Below are positions 1 through 12,559 of a stretch of 64,000 nucleotides of DNA, piece by piece (position 1 is the stretch's first letter; each line of letters starts with the position of its first letter). The translations under genes and the position numbers were made by a program. Below the pieces are notes generated by a model. The model was not told the DNA's origin, ran no database searches, and was given only the letters and a program-made list of their open reading frames with translations. Origin of the DNA: Lepas anatifera (taxonomy: Eukaryota > Arthropoda > Thecostraca > Lepadidae); contig JAOTON010000213.1 of assembly GCA_034440635.1 (NCBI GenBank), forward strand, positions 248,001 through 312,000, written 5' to 3'.

Positions 1-985
1 AAGACTTAAACAAGAGGTGCAAGCAAAAAAATTTTCTAAAAAACATTGCAAGAGCAAATCAATCTTAATATGCTAGCTCACCAGCAAGAAGGAGACTCCT
101 TCTGGGAGCCGCACGCGCCGTCGCATGGCTTACGTACGCTCGGCGCCGAGTAGTCTGACCTACAGGTCACGTGTGGCAACGTTAATCCTGACATCGGCCG
201 CAGCCTGCGAGGTTCCCGTTCAATGCATTGCTAAACGCATGGTTCTAATGTTCTGGTGACTGAGGAAAATACCCTCATTGTTTGATGGAGGGAGAGAGCC
301 GCTTTCTTTTACCAGAGCAAGCAACTTACGTCAAGCAATGTTTCACAGAGGATTTCCAAGGCATGGTATGCATACAGTGCTTTCAATGTCACATATTTCC
401 CTGATTTGGTATACATTCTGGACTGGTCGTAATATCATTAATCTACAGAGTGTTCCAGGAGTAAGCAGCCTATTTGTTTGACTCCCACCTTTACACGTAT
501 CTCCCATAGACGAACGAGATAGGTATCAAACAATGCATGAATCCGTCGTAATTGACTCTGTCTTGTCTGAAGTGGCGCATTTTCTTAAGAAAAAAACAGT
601 AGTTTTCCCACGTGGCCTCCATTTGTTTAGCGCGCACGCTGCTCAGCCACCCCAATAATTCCAGCTGAGTTGCAAATTTAAAGTGAAAATGACTGGCTTA
701 AAATACCATGAGCCTTGGGTGCTTTCCCTTTACATCGGGCTCATTGGGTGCACCAAAATGTGTAAAAATAGGTGGCTCAGGCACGATGAAAGGGGTCAGA
801 TAAGTGCACAAGATTTTGTACTCACGCTTAACCCGGGTAACTCACGCCTAGCCATCGTTGTTTGTATGTAACGGGAAAACACTTTCTGGCTTCAACTACC
901 ACTGGTTGATAAGGTTCCAAAACTTCATCCACATGGTATGCCAGAGTGTTTCCATTGCAGCCCATAATGCTTATGATGATATATG
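1..985. other. Non-coding stretch, nothing recognised
   Basis: I see no exon, RNA gene or repeat structure that I can name here. The short open frames lack domain motifs, splice-consistent neighbours or biased composition. Confidence 0.4.
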
Positions 986-1238
986 GCAGTAGGCAGGGGC
1001 GTCGCCACCGGGGGGGCAGGGGGACTGCCCCGACCACTATTTGGCCAAAATTTTTTTATATCAGCCAAAATGGGAGAAAACCGGATATTCTTATAACCAG
1101 CCGCTGCAGAGGGCAACGAAGAGCCCAAATTTGAACAGTATTTGGTCCTAACGTGGACAGTTTTTGTCAGTGTCAGTTTGAATTTTGGCTGCCCCCTCCC
1201 CGCCACTTTTTGCCGGTGGCGACACTTATGGCAGTAGG
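986..1238. mobile_element. hAT-type miniature element with 8-bp TSD
   Basis: A 237-bp element (994-1230) is flanked by the exact 8-bp direct repeat GCAGTAGG at 986-993 and 1231-1238. Its ends are inverted: the left end begins CAGGGGCGTCGCCACC and the right end read in reverse begins CATAAGTGTCGCCACC. A CA-start with an 8-bp duplication is the hallmark of hAT elements. It has no coding capacity, so it is non-autonomous. A diverged second copy lies at 39.0-39.23 kb and shares the internal block around CCAGCCGCTGC and the right end CCGGTGGCGACACTTATG. Confidence 0.8.
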
Positions 1239-3415
1239 TATATCGACACTTTACAAGAAATGCAAAGGATTTTATTTTCGGACCTCAGAGAAACATAAGG
1301 TATTCGATAACATTGGACTCATATGTAGGACAAATATTCATGCCCTGTCTCACTCGATGTAAAAACAAACATAGCCTTACCCGATGTAAAAAGGAATATA
1401 ATCGTGCCATTATCTTCGGAAATGCCTTTTTGTTAAATGTGTCACTTGTTTTGGGACTGCCTGTACTTATTTTGGAGATTTGGAAATGGGAAAAAATAAA
1501 AGCAGAATAATAATTGTAAGTTACCAATGACCATTAAATTTCAAAATCAGTATAATTAACTCTGAGTATAGACCAAAAGAGCATACATAACAATATACGA
1601 ACTTTCTATTAAAGATGATAATAGTACATGAGGACTTCTAATTGAAAGCCTAGTAACTTTTCATGTTTGCTCCTTTGTTCTATTTCCAGTTTTAGAAATA
1701 GGCACAAATATTAGCAGATCATCGTCCTTTTCAACATTAATTACGGAATGATAACGATCATGCCAAGCATTCTACGTCTTTTAATGCCACCCAAAACCGT
1801 TCCAGCTTCATTTAAAGCTCATGAAGTAAAGATAATAGTTGCAGTTCAATTCTATGCTAGTTGTTTTTCTTCTTCTTTTTTGCGTGACCTCACTAGAGTC
1901 TCCAATGCCGCAACGTTGATACCTTTGCTTCAATTTTCGCGTATATTCCGATAAACATTTGTGGGACTAGACTAAGAAGCCCCTTAGCACTTGCATTCCA
2001 ACCCTGCACATGCTATGCGCGCAAGAATCCATCTGATTAGCGAGCTCAAAGAGCTTCGATAGACGCCATACATTCTTCCTTGTTTCCAAATGATCCCAAT
2101 GAGCTCCAATTTGTCAAACAAAAGAGGCACGTTGGTGATTAATTGTTGAACAATGGCATAGAACGCTAACGCGATGCTAGCGTCGATATTTCGCCACCAA
2201 GCACAAGCAGCAGTCTGTCTATGAGCGTCACATCCAACTGCGAAACACTTAACATCAAGCCTCAGCATTTCAACACAAGAGTGCATTGAATGCGCCGGCC
2301 ATTTCGCAGCTCATATAAAAGTAGAGATTCCCATAGTCGTGCCATTATGCCAGCATTATTCTAGCCGGATTGATTGGTAGCATCAGGAAGATCGCCGCTG
2401 TGTACGAAAGCGGATGTGTTGTAAGTTGGACGGAAAACAATCGGGACTTCAAAATACGCAAAGAAAACTGGTACTACCTAAATCTGAAGTGAATTTGTCC
2501 TGTCCAAAAAAACACCTCGTTCTTGATGACTGGTGTCACCTATTTCTAAGTAACGTATCTGATGAAGCAACCAACATTTGAGGTCCTTAACAAAAGGGAG
2601 CAACATTGACTATTTGCAGGACTTTGTTAGAAGACCTTTTTGTAAATTATGAGTTGATGGACCCGTCCCAAAATATGTAAAAGACTCTCTAGCCACCATC
2701 ACGCAGTCTGACAGACCCATGACAGCGCTCCTTCTCCCATCTCTCATTTTACAATCAGCACTCAGAAACGCCGCACAAAGCCCGTATTATACACAGTCAG
2801 TCGGCTGGGATTTAGCCGGCAGTCAAAGAAGGCACCGTCCCCGCTCCGAGGCTCAAAGCGTGGCTCGGAGTACTTCTGTCATTAGAGTGAGACAGTGACT
2901 GGGATATCTGAATGTATCAATCCAATCCCATGACTGGGCCGGATTGAATTGGATTGATTAGGGATTTCGGGAAATTGTGGGTCTGTATATAAAATTTACT
3001 TTTAATTTTGCTGATTTAGCTGTGTGTGTGACATTCATTAAACTTAGATTGGAAAGCATGTTGTGTATAAACATATACACGCAATCCTGGACTTGTTGTA
3101 GGGACTTTCGGCATGGAGCAGATCCGAATTAGGTTTTCAGGACCACGATAAACTCTACCCTGGAGTGATCTCATCATCCTCCGTCTCTGAGTGAAGGACA
3201 GTGTTACCCAAGCAGCGGCACAATTAGCTCGGCCTGGGGCGGGTGATAGGTACCGGCACCATCCCAGGCACCAGCTAGAACACGCGCGCCGGCGATTGGG
3301 AGATGGTGCAGTGTGTAAAGCGATGGCGAGACCTCGGCGGAGACGGGAGTGTCCTGAGGCCAGGAGGTGGGGACGGGATGAAGATGTTGAGGTAGTGAGA
3401 GATGGAGGGAAGAGA
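1239..3415. other. Non-coding stretch, nothing recognised
   Basis: AT-rich sequence without recognisable exons or repeats. The longest open frame, about 100 codons on the minus strand near 2.0-2.3 kb, has no motif or signal peptide and is read as chance. Confidence 0.4.
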
Positions 3416-3419
3416 GGAA

Positions 3420-3448
3420 TGGAGCGAGAGAGAGAGGGGGAGAGAGAG

Positions 3449-3479
<31 letters not shown>

Positions 3480-3527
3480 TAGAGAGGAGAGAGAGAGGGG
3501 GAGAGAAAGAGAGAGAGAAAGACAAAC

Positions 3528-3590
<63 letters not shown>

Positions 3591-3678
3591 AGAAACAGAC
3601 AAGCAGAAGACAGACAGACAGACAGAAGAGACAGACAGACAGACAGACAGACAGAGACACACAGCAGACGAGACAGAA

Positions 3679-3713
<35 letters not shown>

Positions 3714-3716
3714 GAG
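3420..3716. repeat. Compound GA / GACA microsatellite
   Basis: A purine-only tract of GA dinucleotides with short GGGG breaks (about 3422-3540) passes directly into long GACA tetranucleotide runs (about 3532-3715), interrupted by AGAAGACAGAC-type variants. Because of the repeat, the minus strand reads VCLSVCLS and the plus strand TDRQTDRQ in several frames. These apparent proteins of up to 235 residues are artefacts of the microsatellite and should not be annotated as genes. Confidence 0.95.
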
Positions 3717-3719
3717 GGC

Positions 3720-4959
3720 TCACCTCGAGGGCTTATCCCGACCGTCAAGCGCCCTCCGATGCGTTTGTATAAAGCTTGTGAAGACAGCCAGCCAAACTCC
3801 TGTCAGACGCCTGGCTACAGCGCCTCAGCGTGATGCTGATGGAGCTAACTGTTCTCGGAAGCTTCTGGCAGTGACTGATACTGCATGCTTTTGTACATTT
3901 CTATGGACATTGATGGATACTCAAATATTAGGAGAAAGACATGAAATAATGTGCAACGGTTCTCTGTAGTGTCTGTTACGTATTTCACGGTAGGCCCTAC
4001 TTGTTGAGGCGTAGTCTCTTAAACATGTATTTGTGACGAAAAAAATGTTCTGCCAAGGGTATTGGTCTACAAAAACATGCAGCCAGTAGAGACAGCTCGC
4101 CTCGGGAGTTTTTATTCAAATGAGTCTTTTAATCGAATCTAAAAACTCCAAAATAGCTACCAGCCTAGCTTTTGGCCTTGATAACCATCGCCTAGCACCA
4201 CGAGGGAAGTGTTTGGGTTCTTGTCTCTATTGGTTATTGTTATGTGAATAATTTTTCTTCGAATATTAAGCCTTATTTCCGCTGTGAGGATTCTGATCCT
4301 TGGTCTTTGAACCTTTTACAAGAAGCATCAATAAATTAGTGGAATATAGCAATGCAAATAGTGGCAGGAAAAGCGCTCATGATTCAGTAACATAGGTATA
4401 TCAAGCACAACATTATCACGAATAGTGAAATATTGTTCCAACATGTGTTGTGAGGTAAAATAAAAATATATAATTTAACTGGGAGCTCTTGCACCTTGTC
4501 ACACAGACACTATCATCTATTTTATCAAGCGCAACAAAGTGCATTGACGTCTAGCACCATATTCAGTAAGGTCAGCCAACACTGCTTATTTCGAACCTAA
4601 GCACGCCACCTCTCACAAACTCGTTCACCCTTGACAAAAACATGCTTGTGCAACAACCCACCCTGAGGAATCCATGTCAACCCTCCCAGCGATGTAATCA
4701 CTATGCATCTTATTGCTCCTCTTTGTTTGCGACTGGCATTATCGGTGCATGATTTGCTCATGGCCAGTCCTAGTGGTTGCAACAGGTTCAGAATAATGCC
4801 AGAGTACCGACTTTCAGAGATTCATCAACCTGTTTTCGTTTAGAGCTAAGCGAGCATTGCTGAAATATCTTATTGACTCCCGAAGAAAATATACTCGTTA
4901 ATTTAGGTTATCTTTCACGTCTAACTACGACATTGGACAGTGGAACACCTAATGCCATG
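3720..4959. other. Non-coding stretch, nothing recognised
   Basis: No exon, RNA gene or named repeat could be supported here. Confidence 0.4.
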
Positions 4960-5980
4960 TTTACACGCGCTCCGCTGGGGGGGAATTCGCCCCCTCCCCT
5001 CCTGGTTTTCCCCAGATAGCTAAAAAAGAAGAGACGCAGAACAACGAAACTTACAGTACCTTATCCCTTATTGATTTTACACATCTGACCAAATTTTTAG
5101 TTAAAATCATGTCAGGTCAAGGAGCTATTCAAGGTCAAGTGACCCGACCTCAAAACCTAAAATCACAAGTTTGAAGCGGCGCCCAGGAAACATCAGCGAA
5201 CCGATCAGTTTGAAACTTCCGCAATATGATAAGGTCATTAGGGTCTACAAATTTACTGTCTTGGAATTTTGATATTATTGACCTAAGGTAGGGTCAATTT
5301 TTTGGTCACCCCATTATAAGTCAATGGTAAAAAATAGAATGGGCTCGTGTTCAGTAAATACTAGATAGATAAAGCTGAAAATTCTCAAACCGTCTATTCA
5401 TACCATGATCGTCACCATTGAGTTAAGTTTTTGAGCACCTGACCTCTCAAAGGTCATATCAGGTCACGGGAGCATAGAGTAATTGTTTTGCTAATAACTT
5501 GTCACTGAATCGAGATAAAGCTCCCATTTTGCTTGCATTGTGCTTATATCGTCATGGGGAGTCGGTTGATATGCAGCATGGCCATACCAGATTACTCTGT
5601 GACCCTGGCCTAGCTCAAGGTCAGGTCATTTTCACTATTTGACCTAGCAAGGTCATATTATACATCATTTGATTTGCCGCGATGAAAGGAATCCAATGAT
5701 GCATAAATATTTACTCTAGCTCACCCTGAGGGCAGATCTAGCGAGAGATAAACGTACACTGCTCTGTTGTAAGCCTATGGAACCTTCTTTGACCTATGCT
5801 GACCTCAATGTTGACCTGACATAGAATTATTTGTATAAAATATCTTTGTCTTGTCAAGAGCTTTCGAACGCCGCCCGTAATTTTCTTTAGCTCTCGTGGG
5901 GAACAAGATACGGAAGGGGGCGAAAAACGCCCCCCCAGCGGGGCGCGTCATGCCAGAGACCACAGCGGGGCACGTGTTAA
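4960..5980. mobile_element. TTAA-flanked AGGTCA-rich element, family A copy 1
   Basis: The left end reads TTTACACGCGCTCCGCTGGG and the right end read in reverse begins TTAACACGTGCCCCGCTG, so the termini are inverted repeats inside a (mutated) TTAA duplication. The interior is non-coding but full of AGGTCA / TGACCT hexamers and shares paragraphs with the copies at 20967, 37231 and 27.95 kb. TTAA targets are known for the piggyBac and Kolobok superfamilies; which one applies cannot be decided without a transposase. Confidence 0.75.
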
Positions 5981-6615
5981 ATCATCAAGAGACGTCCTGT
6001 AACACCATTAAACCATCATTTCCAGCCTACTCCGGGCCGTAACCACCTCATCTTAATTAGCGAGACAGCTGGTATAGTGGATCACCACTCCCGCGGAGAC
6101 CGTGACAAAAAAACGGAAGTCCACGATCCCGGCGCACTACGGTAGCAGCGGGTGGGGGTGGGTCCACCGGACGCTCAGGGGGCAGAGGTCAGCCAACGTC
6201 CGAGCCTGTTAACAAGGTCGGAGTCAAGGTCGGGAACAGGAGGAAACAATATCTTCTTGCTGGTCTAATTGTTGCAAAAGATGCTTAGACCAGAGCTCAT
6301 TGAGGTGCAAACAAGTCCTTTAATGCAGTATGGTATACGATTTGTGTGTTGTTTCTTGCTAGACTCTAGATGTCTTTCCTTTTTGGGGACACTTATCCGA
6401 CCTGAGGTATCCTTTTCCGCGTTAGAAAATATGAACATTGGTTGCCATATATGGTTAGACAGGTCCCAGGACCTGGGATAAGCTGATACTCGGCAGACTT
6501 TGCATCTCAGATATTACCGGTATTAATCTCTATCTCTTTCGGGGTGCCCGAGTCAGTCAAATAAAAGATACGGCTAAAATATTCCTTGCATTTTTGTTAT
6601 TTTCCTTTCAGAGAC
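5981..6615. other. Non-coding stretch, nothing recognised
   Basis: Spacer between two TTAA-flanked elements. No feature recognised. Confidence 0.4.
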
Positions 6616-7809
6616 TTAATACTTCCCCGGTGGCGGGTAAGAGCTACCTTCGCCCTGGTGGGGGGGGCTTAAAAGACTCCCACGATCTAAAAAAAACTAA
6701 GAGAGCTAAAAAAGTGCGAAACGGCAATCGAAAGATCTTCAGAAATGATATCAAAAATACGTCAGTCAATGTTCTCGTCAGGTCAATACCAAGGTCGCCA
6801 GAGGTCAAAACAGGTCAAATCGCTAAAATGAGATGTACTAAGAAAACCTCATATATCTCCGAAACTATGGTAGCTAAAAACATTTTATCAACGTAATTCA
6901 AAAGCCATTGAGCTGCTATTTCATTACAGTGGCAGCAAGGATTTTCGTATCAGGTCAAGGCCTTAGGGAGCTGCAGGTCACTCACTGAATATTGGGAATG
7001 TTCTTGGGAATGTCCATAGCCACCCATGCATAAGGGCGTTGCCTTTTTCGCTAATAACTTCCAAACCAAAACAGGATACAGCCATAGTTGATGCACCATT
7101 GCAATCCTCTCGTCAATACAATTCGAATGATATATAATATTGTTATCCCAGATCAAATATAAAATTTGACCTGGCCCAGGTCAACAGTCTGGCCCAACTT
7201 GACCTGGTATTGTCATTATGTATATAATTTGACTTGCAGTGACTATATAAACACTTATGTGTGACAAAAATAAAAGTTTTATCTTTGTTTATTCACAATC
7301 TATAGAGGACAACACCAAAAAATGCTTATTTGACCTAAGGTGACCTTTCAAAGGTCACAAGTCAAAATTTTTGGCATCAACTTCAGAAATGGGCTAAAAG
7401 AAGGCGTCACTGATGTTTGCAGTTGATTCCATCCATACTTACTGAGAAAAGCTCATTAAGTGTTTTTCCCATGTATTTACAATGGGGAGGTCATACTCTG
7501 CACATGACCTTAGGTCACCAATATAAAAAATCCCGGAGCACATGTTGTAGCTCCTGGTGGGCCCAATATTTGGTATGAGTTTCAACTTGATCGATCTGCC
7601 CTCCTTTTAGTTATGCAGTCCTAAGCATTTTTTGAGGTGAGGTCACTTCACCTGGCTGGTGACCTGACCTTATATGACCTTGAGCTAAATTTTCAGGAAA
7701 CATGTAACAGTGATGAAGGAACGGCTAGACTAAGTTTGGCGGCGTTTTTCGGTCACTTCAGAAAAAACCGAGGGGGTCTAAAAAGACCCCTCACTCGGTC
7801 GAAGGTTAA
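6616..7809. mobile_element. TTAA-flanked AGGTCA-rich element, family D
   Basis: TTAA occurs at 6616-6619 followed by TACTTCCCCGGTGG. At 7806-7809 the reverse reading gives TTAACCTTCGACCGAGTG, an imperfect inverted terminus. The interior shares the conserved sentences of the other TTAA elements (AGGTCA hexamers, and 'gacctagcaaggtca'-like and 'cccaatatttggtatgag'-like blocks). It is 1194 bp long and has no coding capacity, so it is a non-autonomous copy. The exact boundaries are less certain than for family A. Confidence 0.6.
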
Positions 7810-9050
7810 GGTTTTCATATTGCTCAAGACGGTTGTAGTTGTGCCAAAACAGCCTTAAGTATAGAAAATTGTTCATAATACAGTCGCAGTCAACAGTTTT
7901 ACTAATTTAAGCACCTTAATCACTTTCGAAATCCTTACCCGTTGGTAGGTAATGTTGTGCCAGCCGGGAGCATTATCAAAAGTTGGCAATATGTTATTTG
8001 GCCCATCTTGTCAAATATGGGATGGAGGATTGAAAAAAATCTGAAGCGACGATATATCCGGGCACAGTTCTGCATCTGAATCTCATTCAGATAGATTGTT
8101 AAATAGATTATTGTTAATCGAATAAACAAAACATTATTCACGGTCACTGCTCATGCGATGGTCAATAAATTTCAAACAATTTATTTCTATGGGATTTAGT
8201 GATGGAAATAATCATTCCCAAGTTGTTGAATTCGGCATCATGGATATTGGGAGATGGCTAAATAATGTATTACCACAAGAAAACAGTAGTTGACTGTTTC
8301 TATATGACACCTAATGAAGAAGAAATAGCGGGACAATACATTTTAAGGAAATATTGAACTATGCTATCAATAGCCTCCGTATAGCTTTCCAAAGCATACT
8401 TATTTTGAAGAATAATACGTTAAGGAACAGAAATTTTTAGAAAAAATATAGCAGTCACAGCAAAACAACTGATCAATCTTTAAGCTTAAGACAGACGCAA
8501 TGTATCAATAGAACGAACATCTCAAAAACTCTCAGAAGCAGCAAAATTACCGCTCACTTTCGAGACAGTTCGAAGCAGCCAAAGAATCGTTGGCTGCTTC
8601 GACAGTTTCTGGTCACGTAAGGCACCGAATCACGTGTCGACCACTGAGTACGACATCCATACTTGATAAGCATCGAACGGCTCTAACATAAGCTTCAAAT
8701 TAACTTCAAACTTTCACGGTTCCTACAATGACATTTATCATCCTATTTTACATCTACCCTCTCTCGTATTCCGAACACCTGACACCTTCACAAAAACACA
8801 TCAGTCACACTCCTAAGACGTGACTACACATGCCCCCATCGTGCAGTGTTTACCTCGTTAGACAACGGGCACCACCTCCTCGACATGACCCTCAGAGCCG
8901 CCAAACACAGCTCTTCGAGGATGTCCTACCTTACCACCAGCGTCAGAGCATCCCATCATCAAACACCACACGGATCTGGGTCAGCGCTCTACCAATGAAA
9001 GTGGCTGCCTCCCCTTGCCGTCGCCGGCGCCGCCGTCGCTGCGCCTGCCG
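7810..9050. other. Upstream region of the YVTET-repeat gene
   Basis: No exon recognised in the distal part. The last 60 bases before the TATA box are strongly GC-rich (repeated CCGTCGC/CGCCG), unlike the AT-rich sequence around them, as expected of a proximal promoter. Confidence 0.4.
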
Positions 9051-9053
9051 CCG

Positions 9054-9090
9054 TATAAAAGCATCGACGGTCGTCGCTAACGTCAGTTCT
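9054..9090 (+). promoter_or_regulatory. TATA box plus arthropod initiator
   Basis: TATAAAAG lies at 9054-9061 and the arthropod-type initiator TCAGTT at 9084-9089. The initiator A at 9085 is 31 bp from the first T of the TATA box, the canonical spacing. The presumed transcription start at 9085 leads into a short untranslated exon ending before GTAAGT at 9126. Seen in sequence; transcription itself is inferred. Confidence 0.75.
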
Positions 9091-9125
9091 CTGCAGTCTT
9101 TCACAAGGCAGGCACTCGTGTCAAA
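9085..9125 (+). other. 5' untranslated leader exon of the YVTET gene
   Basis: A short leader from the initiator to the strong donor AAA|GTAAGT at 9126. The next in-phase exon begins at 10035 after a C-rich tract ending in TTGCAG, so the first intron is about 0.9 kb. An initiation codon is absent from the leader. Confidence 0.6.
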
Positions 9126-10034
9126 GTAAGTAGCTGAGACGGCCTGTGTCTGCATCGACCTGGGATGGTGTGACCCGAGGTCACTGGCTGGAGAGGAGCG
9201 TGCAGTGTCAGTGAACGAGGCGTGTGAGACGCAGTTGGAGGTGAACATTCTCGGTTTGAGTGCTAGGTAGTGGTGTGGCGGCCATCGGATTCCGATGCAG
9301 TGATAAAAAGACAGTGCTGTTGGGTGCAACATAGTTTAGGCCGTTTTGGTTCCGAACTACATTTGAATCTGAAACTTTTCGTACCTGAGCGTTTCCTGTT
9401 GTGAAGCAAAGTAAATCATTCCACTAAATTTGCTGTTCGACTGCCTATAAGAAGAGCAAAAGGTGTTTTCACTTAAATTCCGTATCATGCCAAAAGTTTT
9501 TTCTCCATATTCCGTAAATACGGGCATAGTTTCGCGGACGTGGCTCTGAACGCAAAAATTTTACTTCAATGGTGGACGCCTGAAAAATTGAATAAGTTGA
9601 GAAGGCTCACATAAGAAAATGTAACATCTCAAATTACATTTCGAACCATTTATTTGATATTGTATAGGGATTGTTTCCCTTCCCTTAGGATGTTATTTAG
9701 TTGAAAAGCAGAAACAACTTATGTTGCAGCTTACGCTAACGGAAATAGGCTCAATACATTTGTAATATAGTTTATTGTCCAGACTACTATAAACCAGGTT
9801 TATAACCAGGTTATAACTAGGTTTATAGTCCAGATTACTATAAACCTTTTTAGTTAAAAGCAATTTTGAAGCAGAGATTCAAAATTATATCAGATCAGGC
9901 TCTCTTATAACTATGGTCTATAACACTAATGTATTACACCTGGTTCCAAACAACACGTGCAACTGCCGTACTCTGGTATCTGTAATCTCGTCATCCACAG
10001 CAGCCACACATAACTACCACCCCCCCTGTTGCAG

Positions 10035-10210
10035 CATGAAGCTGTTCGTAGCCGCTCTGCTGGTGGGCGTGGCCTGCGCCGCCCCCTCTCCGGACGCCGA
10101 CCCCCAGTACGGCGCGCCGCCCATCGCGCCCTCCTACGACGCGCCGGCGCCGGCCCCGGCCGTAGGCTACGGCACCCCTGCCTGCGAGCCCGAGACTCAC
10201 TACGTCACAG
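10035..10210 (+). CDS. YVTET gene exon 2: signal peptide exon
   Basis: The acceptor is a C-rich tract ending TTGCAG, directly before C-ATG. The donor is ACAG|GTGAGC at 10211. It encodes the signal peptide and the Pro/Ala-rich segment and ends in phase 1, completing a Val codon with the next exon. Confidence 0.85.
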
Positions 10211-12541
10211 GTGAGCTGTCGCCAACGAGTCACCTTTTCTGACTTAGACACTCATTGCACTTGACTGCCCATCATCGTCATCTTCATTATAATTGGGGGT
10301 TTAGGGCGCGCCGACGAGGTCATGTGGCCCCCATATCACTAAATAAAATGCACTTAACTGTTCATGTAAAATGTTACACAAAGAGACGCGACACCATTGT
10401 AATCGTCTTTTGCATATCTCTTGGCCAGGTAAAAATTAGCGGAAGGAGTTAATCACGGGATAAAAATTAAATAGATTACCTTGCATAAAAAGGAGGTAAT
10501 TACTTCCACCATAAGCATTAAAATTTAGGAAACAATTTGTTGCTGATCTCCTTATTCATTTCCGTACAAAGGTCATACCTCATACGCGACGTTGTTTACT
10601 ATTTGGGCTCCAGGGTGCATTAAACGGCGGGTCATGTAGCTTCCATAATACTTCTGGCGCTAGCAGTTTCACAGTTTTTTCTTATTATTCAAGCCCGTGT
10701 GCTAAAACACAACTCGGAGTCCTTTGAAAAAGGCTTGAGTTCATTGCTCTTTCCAGATTTCTCGCCTCTAAACAGCTTCTTTCATACCTATCTCAGAGAG
10801 ATGCACGCTGTCATTGTGCAGCTTTGTGCCTCATGCGTGACCTCACTGTAGCAGAAGCATTTGCTAAATGAAAAAAACATACTATTTATTTCCACCCAAT
10901 GTGACCTCGTTTGACCTCTTATGACCTCTGTTCCAGTGACGTCCACCAAGATCGGCTTCGACACGCAGTACAACACGTACACGGCCCTGCAGCCAACCAC
11001 GCGGTACCAGCAGGTCACCGAGACGCAGTTCCTCCCGAGTACTGTGTACCAGACCCAGTACGTCACCAGCTACGGCGCGCCCGAGGTCAAGGTCAGCACC
11101 AAGGTGCAGTACGATACCAAGTACGTCACCGAGCACCAGTACCTCACCGAGACGGTGTTCGTCACCAAGACGGAGAAGGCCTACTACACCGAGACCGAGG
11201 TTCGTGGCACGGTGTGACTGGATGAGGGCACCGGAATGCTTTCTTTTGATTGATTATATTAGCTAAGCTGAGGATAAGTTGTATCTGATTCTATATGATA
11301 CTATATTATAATTCTAATGTATTCGATATGATACAAATACTGCTTCTAGAAAAAGATACTTTAAAAATTATCGCATATAAAAATTTGATGGTCTACTGTA
11401 CTGATGCTTGGTCGTAGGTTCTACAATACCTCGAATAATTTGAACACATGCTTAAGACATGTTTACGATTTTGGTGGATTTTGGTTCAAGTCATCATCTC
11501 TTCAAAACAGCTCGCTACCTTACCGTGCCAATTGGCCAGCAGCTCGTGTGATCACTGATGTCGCCTCCCACCAGGTGGTCAGCAAGTACTACACCGAGAC
11601 CGCCCAGGTTCCCTACTACGTCACCAAGACTGCCTACCAGACTCAGGCCTACCCTGAGTACAAATACGTCACCGAGACCAAGGCAAGCTTGTCCGCCATT
11701 GGATGACCTGGGGATGGGATGGAAACGGGTTTCATGCAAACTATCTGGCTTGAAACTGGGTTGAGCATGCTCATGAAAAAACAGTACAGCCTGAATTCGA
11801 TTTCTTAGGCAGTATAAACTTCCTACATAGGTCTTATTGACCGAATCATCTAGTGAGTACTTCGCAGACAAATTATCATTAACGACCCAATTATCTCTCT
11901 CGCTCGGCAGCTGTAAGCACCTCGCTGGTTTTCCGCGTCATTATCGAAACTACAGAGTAATTTGACGTCGTTAATCTCCCGTGCAGGTCAGCTATGAGTA
12001 CGTCACGGAGACGCAGAACGTGCCGAACTACGTCACCCAGACGGTGACCTCGGCGTACCCCGAGTACAAGTACGTCACCCACACCGAGACCCAGAACCAG
12101 TACGTCACTGTCACCAAGGTATGTCCGCCATAAGCTTCTTATGAAAGTTCGATCTCTATGGGTTTTTAGACTATGCAGTTGTATTATGACGTTTTTCCTT
12201 GAGATATTTCATTTAGTACTAGTATCTAGTATCTTGCCGTTTTGACTTTATCTGAGATGCCAAAAATTTGCAGGAAAGTTTCATTCTTCAGAACATGCCG
12301 AGATCATCCAACAGGGGTGATAGATAAATCAAAATGTTACCAGTCCCTGCAATATCCTAGTTGTTTCATCTAATCACTAGAGCCTGATTCTTCAAAGAGC
12401 CAATATTGGCGAGCAGCACCATAAGAATGCCGCCATTAAACCTCGACTTCTTTCTGACAGACACAGCAGCAGAACCAGTACGTCACCGTCTGCCCCAAGC
12501 CGGCCTACCCCAGCTACAACCAGGGCTACGGCAAGAAGTAG
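10036..12541 (+). CDS. Secreted YVTET-repeat structural (cuticle-like) protein, spliced
   Basis: Coding exons: 10036-10210, 10937-11199, 11575-11682, 11987-12118 and 12461-12541, all phase-matched, giving about 252 residues. Residues 1 to ~16 (MKLFVAALLVGVACAA) are a signal peptide. A Pro/Ala/Tyr-rich stretch follows (DPQYGAPPIAPSYDAPAPAP), then a body built from repeated Y-V-T-E-T/Q motifs (KYVTEHQYLTETVFVTKT, YEYVTETQNVPNYVTQT). The tail TVCPKPAYPSYNQGYGKK has a Cys that may pair with the Cys of PACEPETHYVT near residue 50. Such extracellular Tyr-rich repeat proteins are typical of arthropod cuticle, egg-shell or adhesive matrices; the exact family is not recognised. TATA+initiator control fits a strongly induced structural gene. 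Each middle exon begins with a Val codon and ends on a codon boundary, so exon duplication probably built the repeat. Exon 3 could extend from 11199 to 11215 (GTGTGA donor), because the GTTCGT donor is weak. Confidence 0.85.
10937..11199 (+). CDS. YVTET gene exon 3: first repeat block
   Basis: The acceptor is CTGTTCCAG. 87 codons plus the joined Val give VTSTKIGFDTQY... through TKTEKAYYTETE. The best phase-0 donors are the weak GAG|GTTCGT at 11200 or ACG|GTGTGA 12 or so bases later; the choice would add four residues. Confidence 0.8.
11575..11682 (+). CDS. YVTET gene exon 4, followed by a GC donor
   Basis: 36 codons in phase 0 (VVSKYYTETAQVPYYVTK...YKYVTETK) after the acceptor CTCCCACCAG. 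The exon ends ACCAAG followed by GCAAGC. No GT donor keeps the frame here, and AG|GCAAG is the consensus of GC-AG introns. Confidence 0.8.
11987..12118 (+). CDS. YVTET gene exon 5
   Basis: 44 codons in phase 0 (VSYEYVTETQNVPNYVTQ...NQYVTVTK) between the acceptor CCCGTGCAG and the donor AAG|GTATGT. It resembles exon 4 in layout: paired YVT motifs separated by a YPEYKYVT block. Confidence 0.85.
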
Positions 12542-12552
12542 ACACCAAAACG
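12461..12552 (+). CDS. YVTET gene last coding exon with stop
   Basis: The acceptor TTTCTGACAG is followed by 26 codons (TQQQNQYVTVCPKPAYPS...) and TAG at 12539-12541. Only 11 bases later a strong donor, ACG|GTGAGT, begins at 12553, which suggests that the 3' UTR continues in a further, unlocated exon. No poly(A) signal close to the stop was identified. Confidence 0.8.
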
Positions 12553-12559
12553 GTGAGTA

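Noticed and set aside
3016..3748. Long minus-strand proteins rich in VCLS repeats (up to 235 residues)
   Set aside because: They are the GA/GACA microsatellite read in different frames; every frame gives a similar repeat and flanking parts have no motif.
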